NCBI RefSeq assembly: GCF_001183965.1
Contig: NZ_LFZV01000001.1
Coordinates: forward strand, 2,586,296-2,650,295
Origin: Bacillus sp. FJAT-27916
GTDB taxonomy: Bacteria > Bacillota > Bacilli > Bacillales > Pradoshiaceae
DNA: 64,000 bases
Reading direction: 5' to 3'
The first letter of the stretch is position 1, and each line of letters opens with the position of its first letter. Positions 39,818-48,215 of this stretch are shown in pieces. The translations under genes were made by a program, and so were the position numbers. The notes below the pieces were generated by a model, which did no database searches, had not been told where the DNA came from, and saw only the letters and a program-made list of their open reading frames with translations.

Positions 39818-40903
39818 TCATGACGTTTTGCCTTTCATTTTATATACATAGGCCAGAATCTCTGCGACCCCTTTAAAGAATTCCTCAGGGATAGCCTGGC
39901 CGACCTCCGCTTGACTATATAGAGCCCTGGCAAGCGGCCGGTTCTCCATCATGGGAACATCATTTTCTTTAGCCACGAGCTTGATTTTCTGTGCAACAAA
40001 ATCCAGTCCCTTTCCGACAACGTACGGGGCATCCATCTTCTCATCGTCGTATTTCAGCGCAACGGCATAATGGGTCGGATTGGTAATGACCACATCCGCC
40101 TTTGGAATTTCCTGCATCATTCTCGACATTGCCATTTCCTTTTGCTTTTGCTTGATTCGAGATTTTATGATGGGGTCTCCTTCCATTGTCTTGTACTCTT
40201 GTTTGATTTCCTGCTTAGACATCCTGATGCTCTTCTCATAATCAAAGCGCTGGTACAAATAATCCAGAGCCGCCAGAAATAATAAAGCTCCCGAAGCAAG
40301 CAATCCGGTCTTTACCGTTATGTCCGCAATCGTCGCAAGACTTTCTCCGATATTTTTATAGGATAGAAGCATAATCTCATCGAGTCTTTGCCAGATTGAA
40401 TAAAAGGTAACCAGACTAATAATGAGAACCTTAAGTATGGACTTCAGCAATTCAACAATCGCTCTCATCGAAAAAATCCGCTTAAAGCCCTTAATTGGAT
40501 TGATTTTCTCCAGCTTAAAGTGTATGGCCTCCGCCGAAAACATAGGACCCACTTGAATGAAATTAGCAAGAATGCCAGCGGCAAGGGCCGCAAGCATAAT
40601 TGGTCCTATAACACTAATCATTTTGACCAGCACGCCGATAAATAGAATAGTAAGCCCATCAATCGTCAACTCAGATGTCTGGATCTCTTTAATCGGATAG
40701 ACAAATAGATCAATTAATCGGTCTCGTAAAAATCCCCCGGTTATAGAAAGCAGAAGGAATACTCCAAACAAGACAATCGCCGTATTCACATCCTGACTCT
40801 TAGCAGCCTGCCCTTTCTTCCTTGAATCCTGCCGTTTCTTTGGGGTTGCCTTTTCTGTTTTCTCTCCTGAGAAATATTGCAGATCAAGTTTCAGCCAATC
40901 CAT
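39818..40903 (-). CDS. flhB: Flagellar export switch protein FlhB
   Basis: Controls the export switch from rod/hook to filament substrates. The 361 residues have four hydrophobic helices and the autocleavage motif NPTH in VVITNPTHYAVALKYD near residue 270. The N-terminus is MDWLKLDLQYFSGEKTEKAT. The ATG at 40903, with GGAGGT upstream, is preferred over an upstream in-frame start at 40918. The fliR stop codon ends one base before it. Confidence 0.97.
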   Translation of the reverse strand: MDWLKLDLQYFSGEKTEKATPKKRQDSRKKGQAAKSQDVNTAIVLFGVFLLLSITGGFLRDRLIDLFVYPIKEIQTSELTIDGLTILFIGVLVKMISVIGPIMLAALAAGILANFIQVGPMFSAEAIHFKLEKINPIKGFKRIFSMRAIVELLKSILKVLIISLVTFYSIWQRLDEIMLLSYKNIGESLATIADITVKTGLLASGALLFLAALDYLYQRFDYEKSIRMSKQEIKQEYKTMEGDPIIKSRIKQKQKEMAMSRMMQEIPKADVVITNPTHYAVALKYDDEKMDAPYVVGKGLDFVAQKIKLVAKENDVPMMENRPLARALYSQAEVGQAIPEEFFKGVAEILAYVYKMKGKTS

Positions 40904-40904
40904 G

Positions 40905-41681
40905 TTATGTACCTCCAAGCAAGTGCATCAATGTGCGCAGACCTTCCAAAATCGTACCGAGCAGATCCTTGACCAAAAAGAGCAGTCCGCTCATCATCAC
41001 CATCAGCAGAATAAGACCGACAAGAATCTTCACCGGAAAGCCAATCACAAAAATGTTCATCTGCGGAACAGTTCTTGCCACGATACCTAGTGCGACATCC
41101 ACCAAAAAGAGACTTCCGACAATTGGAATGGCCATTTGAAAGGCAATCAGAAAGGTCGCCGAAAATGATTCAACGACAAAGGTGAGCAGCCCCTCACTTC
41201 CAAATGACATAAAACCGCTGGTAAGAGGAATGAATTGATAGCTGTAGTAAATGCCGTCAAGCAATAAATGATGGCCATTAACCGAAAGCAGAAACAAGAG
41301 GGCAAATGTGTACAGATACTGCCCAGTCAGCGGTGTCTGCACACCGGTCTGCGGGTCAATGACGCTTGCCATTGAATAGCCCATCTGAAAATCAATCAAC
41401 CCTCCTGCCATCTGTATGGCAGAAAGGAGCATGTAAGCAAAGAAACCGATTGCCAATCCAACGAGGCACTCCTTCAGGATCATCAAGAAATAAAGCATAT
41501 CAATCTCATAGCCCGGTGATTGGACGGAATAATACATGATCCATGCTAAAATGGCACTGATGCCGATTCTATGCATAGCAGGTATGGTCCGGTATGAGAA
41601 AATGGGCATTGTTACGAAAAAGGCTGCCACCCGAACAAAAATAAGTAGAAATACACTGAATTTAGGTACGATTTCCGCCAT
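40905..41681 (-). CDS. fliR: Flagellar export protein FliR
   Basis: Membrane component of the export gate, with FliP and FliQ. The 258 residues are strongly hydrophobic with six or seven helices. Typical segments are VAAFFVTMPIFSYRTIPAMH near the N-terminus and MNIFVIGFPVKILVGLILLM near the C-terminus. It follows fliQ by three bases and abuts flhB. Confidence 0.96.
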   Translation of the reverse strand: MAEIVPKFSVFLLIFVRVAAFFVTMPIFSYRTIPAMHRIGISAILAWIMYYSVQSPGYEIDMLYFLMILKECLVGLAIGFFAYMLLSAIQMAGGLIDFQMGYSMASVIDPQTGVQTPLTGQYLYTFALLFLLSVNGHHLLLDGIYYSYQFIPLTSGFMSFGSEGLLTFVVESFSATFLIAFQMAIPIVGSLFLVDVALGIVARTVPQMNIFVIGFPVKILVGLILLMVMMSGLLFLVKDLLGTILEGLRTLMHLLGGT

Positions 41682-41684
41682 TTT

Positions 41685-41954
41685 CTATCCCACAAATTTC
41701 GTTAAATTCGAAAAGATATCAAGCGTAAAAGACATCATTCTTCCAAGCATCCATGGACCGAAGAACACGATACCAAGAAGAACCGCCGCAATCTTTGGAA
41801 TAAACGCCAAAGTCTGTTCCTGAATTTGAGTAGTTGCTTGAAAAATGCTTACAATCAACCCAATCCCTAATGCCAATATCAATAAAGGCGCACTTATTAT
41901 GAGAACTGTCCACACACCTCTTTCCGCCAGTGTGATGACCGTTTCTGCTGTCAT
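41685..41954 (-). CDS. fliQ: Flagellar export protein FliQ
   Basis: An 89-residue membrane protein with two helices, the usual FliQ size. The signature IGLIVSIFQATTQIQEQTLA followed by FIPKIAAVLLGIVFFGPWML is diagnostic. It lies 15 bases after fliP. Confidence 0.97.
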   Translation of the reverse strand: MTAETVITLAERGVWTVLIISAPLLILALGIGLIVSIFQATTQIQEQTLAFIPKIAAVLLGIVFFGPWMLGRMMSFTLDIFSNLTKFVG

Positions 41955-41969
41955 ATATTCTTCACCTGC

Positions 41970-42635
41970 CTATAAACTCTGTAATAACGACTTAACCACT
42001 AAATGCCAGCCATCCACCATCACGAATAATAAAATCTTAAAGGGCAGAGAAATCATTGTTGGCGGCAGCATCATCATCCCCATGGACATGAGCACACTTG
42101 CAACAATCATGTCGATGACCAAAAAAGGAATAAAGATCATGAAGCCTATTTGAAAGGCTGTCTTCAATTCACTTATAGCAAATGCCGGAACAAGCGTTGT
42201 AAGCGGAATATCCTCAATGGAAGCAGGTGGTTTCGCTTTCGTATAATCCAAGAATAATTGCAGGTCAGCCTGTCTCGTATGCTTGGCCATAAACTCCTTC
42301 ATTGGTTCAGCTGCGCGTGAATATGCCTCATCCAGCTTAATCTCATCCTTAAAGAGAGGCTGAAGCGCCTCTTCATTAACCTCAGAGAAGACTGGAGCCA
42401 TCACGAAGAATGTGATGAATAAGGATAGGCCGATCAACACTTGGGTCGGCGGCATTTGCTGTGTTGATAAGGCTGTTCTGACAAAACCCAGCACAACGAC
42501 AATACGCGTAAAACACGTCATCAAGATTAAGATACTTGGTGCAAGGGATAGGACAGTCAAGAGCAAAAGCAGCTTCACAGAAGTCGATACCGTACCGGGA
42601 TCGCTTGCGCTGAATACGTTCATTACATCATTCAT
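41970..42635 (-). CDS. fliP: Flagellar export protein FliP
   Basis: Core pore protein of the export gate. The 221 residues have family motifs LSLAPSILILMTCFTRIVVV, LSTQQMPPTQVLIGLSLFIT and the C-terminal GFMIFIPFLVIDMIVASVLM followed by SMGMMMLPPTMISLPFKILL. It overlaps the end of fliZ by eight bases. FliP homologues often carry a signal peptide; here the N-terminus is short, as in B. subtilis. Confidence 0.98.
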   Translation of the reverse strand: MNDVMNVFSASDPGTVSTSVKLLLLLTVLSLAPSILILMTCFTRIVVVLGFVRTALSTQQMPPTQVLIGLSLFITFFVMAPVFSEVNEEALQPLFKDEIKLDEAYSRAAEPMKEFMAKHTRQADLQLFLDYTKAKPPASIEDIPLTTLVPAFAISELKTAFQIGFMIFIPFLVIDMIVASVLMSMGMMMLPPTMISLPFKILLFVMVDGWHLVVKSLLQSL

Positions 42636-43314
42636 CCTGCCCGCTCCCCGTTTTCCTTAAATTCTCATACAGCACTTTCCGCTCCGCTTTCATGCCTTCA
42701 AGCTGTGCAGAAAGCTGACCCGCAAATGACTGTATCTCAGTCCCTCGCATTCCCTTCCTGCCCTGAAGCCATTTTGGGGCAAGGCCTGCGGAGATTGGTT
42801 CACTGCTCTCATTAAACTCGTCTATCATTCTGTTATACTCTTTCTCATCATCAATCAAATCGAGCAGCTGGACGTTTTCACCGACTCCAAGCACAAGGAT
42901 TTTTTCCCCTACGCGCACGACCTGTAGAGAACGATTACCTCCAAGAGGAGCTCCGCCCATATTTTGAATCATTTGCCCGCGGTGGAATCCCCGGCTCTTC
43001 TTACCCACGAATTTCAATAGAAGGAACAAAAGACATATAACGAAAAGGAGGGCAAAAATCATTTTGATGACATCTCCCGCCGTGATACCGACCTTTTCTC
43101 CGTCTGCAGCCTCTTGTTTGGTCATATCTTGTCCAACTCCATCGTCATCCGCCTGGCTTGTCCCGTTTGATTCCTTGTTATGATAATATTCATCTACACT
43201 CTTGCTGCCGGCATCCGTTTCGGCTGCTATAGGGAGAGCCCCCCATAAAAGCAGCGAAAACGTCAGAATGATCAAGCCGGCTGCCTTTTGGCAGTCTTTC
43301 ATAAGTTGCAGCAC
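42628..43314 (-). CDS. fliZ: FliO/FliZ-type flagellar biosynthesis protein
   Basis: Scaffold for assembly of the FliP ring. The 228 residues have an N-terminal signal or membrane segment (about 11-31), an acidic, Asn/Ser-rich periplasmic stretch, and a second helix (VIKMIFALLFVICLLFLLLK). The cytoplasmic FliO domain has GGAPLGGNRSLQVVRVGEKI. The start is taken as GTG 43314, with AAAGGAAG at proper spacing; an ATG at 43302 is possible. Sequence identity in this family is low, so the call rests on topology, the FliO domain and its place between cheY and fliP. Confidence 0.92.
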   Translation of the reverse strand: MLQLMKDCQKAAGLIILTFSLLLWGALPIAAETDAGSKSVDEYYHNKESNGTSQADDDGVGQDMTKQEAADGEKVGITAGDVIKMIFALLFVICLLFLLLKFVGKKSRGFHRGQMIQNMGGAPLGGNRSLQVVRVGEKILVLGVGENVQLLDLIDDEKEYNRMIDEFNESSEPISAGLAPKWLQGRKGMRGTEIQSFAGQLSAQLEGMKAERKVLYENLRKTGSGQDE

Positions 43315-43334
43315 TCGAATCTTCCTTTCTATGA

Positions 43335-43697
43335 TTAATCGAGCACCTTGCTGATGGCTTCAAGGACACGGTCAGCAGCAAACGGCTTCACAATAAAGTC
43401 CTTAGCCCCCGCTTGGATGGCATCAATAACTAGAGCTTGCTGTCCCATTGCGGAGCACATAATAATTTTCGCATCGGGATTGATCGCACGGATCTCCTTC
43501 AAGGCTGTTATGCCATCCTTTTCCGGCATTGTAATGTCCATCGTAACCAAGTCAGGTTTAATTTCTTTATACAGCTCAACCGCTTGCTTACCATCCGCAC
43601 CTTCACCGGCCACATCATAGCCGTTCTTCACGAGAATATCCTTAATCATCATCCGCATAAATGCTGCATCATCCACAATCAATATTTTATGTGCCAT
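43335..43697 (-). CDS. cheY: Chemotaxis response regulator CheY
   Basis: Single-domain receiver whose phosphorylated form binds the motor switch. The 120 residues have the acid pocket Asp9/Asp10 in ILIVDDAAFMRMMI, the phosphorylation site Asp54 in LVTMDITMPEKDG, Ser82/Ala83 in IIMCSAMG and Lys104 in FIVKPF. The N-terminus MAHKILIVDD matches B. subtilis CheY, so I set the start at 43697 rather than 43706. It lies between fliY and fliZ. Confidence 0.98.
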   Translation of the reverse strand: MAHKILIVDDAAFMRMMIKDILVKNGYDVAGEGADGKQAVELYKEIKPDLVTMDITMPEKDGITALKEIRAINPDAKIIMCSAMGQQALVIDAIQAGAKDFIVKPFAADRVLEAISKVLD

Positions 43698-43711
43698 TAA
43701 AATCACCCTCT

Positions 43712-44917
43712 TTATTTCAATTTTTTCAACCGGTCGCTTTGACTAATAATATCTGTCACACGCACCCCAAAATTCTCATCAATGACAACCACTTCACCAG
43801 TGGCAATCAAGCGCTTGTTCACGAGGATATCTACTGGTTCCCCTGCTAGCTTATCCAGTTCAATGATTGAGCCCGAGGAAAGGGAGAGAATTTCTTTAAC
43901 CGAACGAGTCGTTCTTCCAAGCTCCACGGTGACCTGAAGCGGAATATCAAGGAGCATATCTAGATTATTGGCTTCCTGACCCATTAGATGACGTTCAGGG
44001 GTAAAAGACGAAAATTCTACTGGCTGAACATGCACTTCTCGCGTATGCTGTACTCTTTCCTGTTGATTTCCCATCGACTCGATATCGCTATAAAAACTAT
44101 GACTTGCTGCAGTCTCTGTCGTTGCTTGGTTGTATGCTGAATGAAGATTGCCAGAAGGAATCGGCTCCCTCATACTGTCATCTCCTTCGTTTATATTCTT
44201 TTGTTTTAGGCGATCATCTGCACCCGTTTCGGCAGACTCCCATGAATGCTCCAGCAATTCGTCTACCATGCCCCTGGCGAAATAAAGCGGCAAAAGCTGC
44301 ATAATATGAGAATCTACCAATTGACCAATGGTCAATCGAAAGGAAACCTTCACAAGCATGTCTTCCTGTGGAAGAATTTCATGACCCGCCCCTCTAGGCA
44401 AATCCATGATGCCAATAGAAGGAGGAGAAATATCAATCCGCTTATTGAAGACTGTGGACATAGCTGTGGCGGCTGACCCCATCATTTGATTCATCGCCTC
44501 CTGGATGGCGCTTAAATGAATCTCTGACAATGGTTCTGCCGGAGCCGTGCCGCTTCCCCCAAGCATTAAATCGGCAATAATCATGGCATCCGACTGTTTG
44601 ATCACAAGCAGATTAGAGCCTGTAAAACCTTCTGTATATTCGACCTCAACCGCCACATACGGCTGCGGGAATTCATCCACTAGGGATTCTTTGAGAATTA
44701 GTGAGACATTCGGTGTTGTGATTTCAACCTTTTGATTTAAAAGAGTAGATAAAGCAGTAGCTGAGCTGCCAAAGGAAATATTTCCTATCTCTCCAATTGT
44801 GTCCCTGTCCATGATGGAAAAATAATCTCCTATCATGGGAGAAGCCTCACATTCCTCATTTGTGTTTTTTAATAAGGCTTCAATTTCTTCTTCTGTTAAT
44901 TTCTCATGATTCATCAT
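43712..44917 (-). CDS. fliY: FliY, motor switch protein with CheC-type CheY-P phosphatase sites
   Basis: Switch-complex component that combines a CheC-like phosphatase domain with a FliN-type C-terminal domain. The 401 residues begin with a CheY-P-binding N-terminal peptide (LTEEEIEALL). Two phosphatase sites of the form D/S-xxx-E-xx-N are visible, DTIGEIGN and SAIQEAMN. After a variable linker comes the FliN domain (LLDIPLQVTVELGRTTRSVK, then LASGSIIELDKLAGEPVDIL-like sequence). Both sites look intact. The fliM stop overlaps its start by 14 bases. FliY may carry most CheY-P removal here because cheC is missing from the operon. Confidence 0.95.
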   Translation of the reverse strand: MMNHEKLTEEEIEALLKNTNEECEASPMIGDYFSIMDRDTIGEIGNISFGSSATALSTLLNQKVEITTPNVSLILKESLVDEFPQPYVAVEVEYTEGFTGSNLLVIKQSDAMIIADLMLGGSGTAPAEPLSEIHLSAIQEAMNQMMGSAATAMSTVFNKRIDISPPSIGIMDLPRGAGHEILPQEDMLVKVSFRLTIGQLVDSHIMQLLPLYFARGMVDELLEHSWESAETGADDRLKQKNINEGDDSMREPIPSGNLHSAYNQATTETAASHSFYSDIESMGNQQERVQHTREVHVQPVEFSSFTPERHLMGQEANNLDMLLDIPLQVTVELGRTTRSVKEILSLSSGSIIELDKLAGEPVDILVNKRLIATGEVVVIDENFGVRVTDIISQSDRLKKLK

Positions 44918-45905
44918 CCTCGCCTCCTCCTAGGTGATTTTCTACTATTTGTACGGCCATTCTCTTATTGACTCTCCCCGCCTGTCCAAGGAACTTCGGC
45001 ACTTCTCCTACTGAAATACTTAACGGCTTATCAATGGAATGCCTTAGTTCAATAACATCTCCTATGGTTAAATTCAAAAAATCCAACACAGAAATTTCTG
45101 TCGGTCCAAGCTCGGCTATGATGGGAAGTTCGGCCTTCTGAACCCGGTTTTCCAGCATTTGAAGCTCTACGGGTTCACGTTCTTTTTTGCTCGTCTGCAT
45201 CCAGTAATGAACAGATAATTTCGGAATAATTGGTTCCAATACAACATGAGGAATGCAAATATTAATCATGCCGCTGATTTCCCCAATCGTGATACTGAAG
45301 GAAATGACCACGACTGTTTCATTTGGAGCTACCATTTGCAAGAACTGCGGATTAACCTCAAATTCTGAGAGGACAGGGTTAATATCCGCAATCGTAGACC
45401 AAGCTTCCCGCAGGTTCTCAAATGCACGCTCGAACAAATTAGACATGATTTTTGTTTCTATTTCTGTCAGGCTGTCGACCTTATTGACGCTGTCTCCTGT
45501 GCCGCCAAGCACCCGATCAAGCATAGAGTAGGCAATTCTAGGATTAACCTCCATCAAGATACGACCGTCAAGCGGCGGTACTTCAAACACATTCAGAATG
45601 GTCATTTTCGGTATGGACCTGATAAATTCCTCATATGGAAGCTGGTCTGTTGAAGTAACATTGATTTGTACATATGTGCGTAACTGTGCTGAGAAATACG
45701 TTGTAAGCAGACGGGCAAAATTCTCATGGATACGCGTAAGGCTGCGGATTTGATCCTTGGAAAATCGAAGGGCTCTCTTAAAATCATAAACTCTTACTCT
45801 CTTCTCATCTTCTTCTTTCTTAAGCTCATCAGCATCCATCTCCCCTTTGGTGATGGCAGACAATAAGGCATCAATTTCATTTTGGGATAACACTTCACTA
45901 GACAA
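44904..45905 (-). CDS. fliM: Flagellar motor switch protein FliM
   Basis: Switch protein that binds phosphorylated CheY and FliG. The N-terminal CheY-binding peptide is EVLSQNEIDALLSAI. The middle domain has VYDFKRALRFSKDQIRSLTR and SVHYWMQTSKKE, and the C-terminal part resembles FliN (LTIGDVIELRHSIDKPLSIS). I place the start at TTG 45905, which follows AGGAGGTGA at eight bases and gives 333 residues, close to the 332 I recall for B. subtilis. The longer frame from 45932 would contain the ribosome-binding site inside the coding region. Confidence 0.95.
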   Translation of the reverse strand: MSSEVLSQNEIDALLSAITKGEMDADELKKEEDEKRVRVYDFKRALRFSKDQIRSLTRIHENFARLLTTYFSAQLRTYVQINVTSTDQLPYEEFIRSIPKMTILNVFEVPPLDGRILMEVNPRIAYSMLDRVLGGTGDSVNKVDSLTEIETKIMSNLFERAFENLREAWSTIADINPVLSEFEVNPQFLQMVAPNETVVVISFSITIGEISGMINICIPHVVLEPIIPKLSVHYWMQTSKKEREPVELQMLENRVQKAELPIIAELGPTEISVLDFLNLTIGDVIELRHSIDKPLSISVGEVPKFLGQAGRVNKRMAVQIVENHLGGGEDDES

Positions 45906-45942
45906 TACTTTCACCTCCTGCATTTCCGTCAACCGAGCATTG

Positions 45943-46368
45943 TTATTGGAGAATGGAGGATGTTGTATAAATTTGAACGATCCTTCCTTCTTGCATCAAT
46001 CCATCGATTTGTTCTGTCAGCTTATCTTCTAAATCCTGCTTTGCTTTCTTCCCTTTCAGCTGATCAGCATCTATTTCCGATAATTCATTAATCACGATAT
46101 CCTTAATTTGAAACTCTCTCTTCTCCAATTCTTCACGTGCTTTCTTTCCATCCGTCTCAATCATGAATGAGATTTGGATGAGTGTGTCATCATTTAAGTT
46201 AGTCGTTATTTCAGGCACCTCAACCGAATGCTTGATCACTTGCTCAATGCTGAGCTCCTCTTGACTCTCATTATTTATGTATTTTATATAATAGAAGACT
46301 GCTCCAGCACCAAGCAGGATTATAACGGCCATCAATATAGCCCCAGCAGCCAGCAGCTTATTTCTCAC
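45943..46368 (-). CDS. fliL: Flagellar basal body-associated protein FliL
   Basis: Inner-membrane protein that surrounds the stator and stabilises motor function. The 141 residues have one N-terminal membrane helix (about 5-27) and an extracytoplasmic domain with EITTNLNDDTLIQISFMIET and IVINELSEIDADQLKGKKAK. It overlaps the end of swrD by 11 bases. Confidence 0.94.
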   Translation of the reverse strand: MRNKLLAAGAILMAVIILLGAGAVFYYIKYINNESQEELSIEQVIKHSVEVPEITTNLNDDTLIQISFMIETDGKKAREELEKREFQIKDIVINELSEIDADQLKGKKAKQDLEDKLTEQIDGLMQEGRIVQIYTTSSILQ

Positions 46369-46579
46369 TATCCAGAACCTCCTCTTGCGGCACCTTCAAA
46401 AGATTAACTTGCCTGTAAAAATTCATGACAGAGTGAACGAGCATTTTCTCATCATCTGCAACCACCAATTTCTTGCCGTTTGTCAATGTCAAGGTTGTAT
46501 CTGGATTTGACTCAATTGATTCAATGTAAAGAGCATTTAAGTAATATTCTTTTCCATTCAGCTTTCTAACTTTAATCAT
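46358..46579 (-). CDS. swrD: SwrD/FlbD family protein
   Basis: A 73-residue protein of the FlbD family (B. subtilis YlzI, renamed SwrD). MIKVRKLNGKEYYLNALYIE and NGKKLVVADDEKMLVHSVMN are family features. SwrD supports stator power for swarming in B. subtilis. It lies between the hook gene flgE and fliL, the usual place. Confidence 0.93.
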   Translation of the reverse strand: MIKVRKLNGKEYYLNALYIESIESNPDTTLTLTNGKKLVVADDEKMLVHSVMNFYRQVNLLKVPQEEVLDSEK

Positions 46580-46622
46580 ATGTACAGGGCTAAAGCAGCC
46601 TTCAGCCCTTTCCTCCTAGTCC

Positions 46623-47417
46623 TTATCGTTTCAGATTAACAAGCTCCTGCAATATTTCATCAGATGTCGTGATAATGCGCGTGTTGGCCTGAAATCCGCG
46701 TTGCGCCACAATCATATCCGTGAATTCTTCAGATAAGTCGACATTTGACATCTCTAATCTTCCTGAAGAGAGGGTACCCCTTCCGTCCGTTCCTGAAGCT
46801 CCGATTTGTGGGGCGCCTGAGTTCACAGATTCTTGGAATAGGTTATTCCCCGCCTTCTCCAATCCGCCCGGATTACTGAATTTAGCCAGAGCAATCGTGG
46901 CTGCAACCTGATTGGCTCCACCTGTTGTAACCATATTGATGTCCCCATTTTGAGCAATACTAAAGCTTTGGAGAGCAGCGATATTCAATTGGATGTCACT
47001 GCCGTTAATATCTTGAACCTTATAGCCCTCACCCGTTACTAAAACTCCCTCTTCATCCAAGTAGAAATTACCAGCTCTTGTATAATAGTTATTCGTGCCT
47101 TCCTTCACGATGAAATAGCCGTCTCCTTGAATGCCAAGATCCAACGTCCTTGATGTATTTTGCAGGCTGCCTGCTGTATCAACGGTGTCAATGGAGGAAA
47201 TCGAGCTTCCAAGACCAACCTGAACCGCATTTGTCCCCCCTCTTGTATCTGTAGATGTGCTTGCTCCTGCCGTGGTTTGACTGATTGCATCCTTAAAGGT
47301 GACGCGGCCTTTCTTAAAGCCATACGTGTTCACATTGGCAATGTTATTGCCAATGACATCTAATTTGGTTTGAAAGTTTTTCAACCCGCTAATACCTGAA
47401 TACATTGAACGTAACAT
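46623..47417 (-). CDS. flgE: Flagellar hook protein FlgE (FlgG-like naming in older B. subtilis annotation)
   Basis: Structural protein of the hook. The 264 residues begin MLRSMYSGISGLKNFQTKLD, with the rod/hook N-terminal motif DVIGNNIANVNTYGFKKGRV. They end with the partner helix SEEFTDMIVAQRGFQANTRI. Short length, without a large outer domain, is typical of B. subtilis FlgE. It follows flgD by 145 bases. AAAGGGG lies upstream of the ATG. Confidence 0.94.
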   Translation of the reverse strand: MLRSMYSGISGLKNFQTKLDVIGNNIANVNTYGFKKGRVTFKDAISQTTAGASTSTDTRGGTNAVQVGLGSSISSIDTVDTAGSLQNTSRTLDLGIQGDGYFIVKEGTNNYYTRAGNFYLDEEGVLVTGEGYKVQDINGSDIQLNIAALQSFSIAQNGDINMVTTGGANQVAATIALAKFSNPGGLEKAGNNLFQESVNSGAPQIGASGTDGRGTLSSGRLEMSNVDLSEEFTDMIVAQRGFQANTRIITTSDEILQELVNLKR

Positions 47418-47562
47418 ATGAACATTCCCCTTTCTTTCGGCTGTCGATTGGTTTGACAGCCTGGGCTGTGCCCGTACTTCTTTCTTTAAATCGATGCCAT
47501 TATGGCAAAGCCAACATACAATCCTCCATCAAAATTAAATGGTTTGCTCATTGCCCAAATCC

Positions 47563-48201
47563 TCAGCTGACTCGTATCAATTGGTCAATGGAAAGAATGC
47601 TTTTCTTCTCATCATTAACTTCCAGACTCAATTGCCCATCCTTTAAGAAAACGGACAATACTGCAGCTGCTGCCTCCTTTTGCTGGTCATCCAACCATGT
47701 GACATTTCTGCCGATAAGCCTGCTTGCTTCAGCAAGATTAGGGCGGTGTTCAGAATTAGAGGCATTTAAGGATGAAATATTTGCAGGGCTTAAGACGGTT
47801 CCATCCTCTAAGGTGAACTCAGCTTTCCCTGAGTTAAATTGGACGGCGGCGACCGTTCCTTTCCCCTCTTGTATAGCGCCATTGCTCAATCCGTCATCTG
47901 AACGGATATTATGGTAGGTTATCTCCTTGCCAACGAATTGCGAATACCCCAGCAATAAATTTTCCGTTTGCGACTGGAGCATCGATTCAAGCACGGTATT
48001 CATATTGCTCATTTGCTCAAGACTCGAAAATGTCGCCATCTGGGAAACAAAGGCTGTATCATCCATCGGACTCGTTGGGTCTTGATTTTGCAGCTGGGTA
48101 ATTAACAATTTCAAGAAATCATCCTTATCAAGATTGCCGTTTGCTTCTCTTACTTTATTCTCAACCGAGCTGTACATCAGGCTGGTATCAATTGAGGTCA
48201 C
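47563..48201 (-). CDS. flgD: Flagellar hook cap protein FlgD
   Basis: Hook cap that guides hook subunit assembly. The N-terminal part contains the conserved LDKDDFLKLLITQLQNQDPT and FVSQMATFSSLEQMSNMNTV. The remainder (about 90-212) is a longer C-terminal region with VTAAVQF-like beta segments and LIGRNVTWLDDQQKEAAAAV. The total of 212 residues is clearly longer than the 140 or so I recall for B. subtilis FlgD and nearer to the enterobacterial length. The start is GTG 48201 after GGAGGGAG. Confidence 0.92.
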   Translation of the reverse strand: MTSIDTSLMYSSVENKVREANGNLDKDDFLKLLITQLQNQDPTSPMDDTAFVSQMATFSSLEQMSNMNTVLESMLQSQTENLLLGYSQFVGKEITYHNIRSDDGLSNGAIQEGKGTVAAVQFNSGKAEFTLEDGTVLSPANISSLNASNSEHRPNLAEASRLIGRNVTWLDDQQKEAAAAVLSVFLKDGQLSLEVNDEKKSILSIDQLIRVS

Positions 48202-48215
48202 GGAATCTCCCTCCT

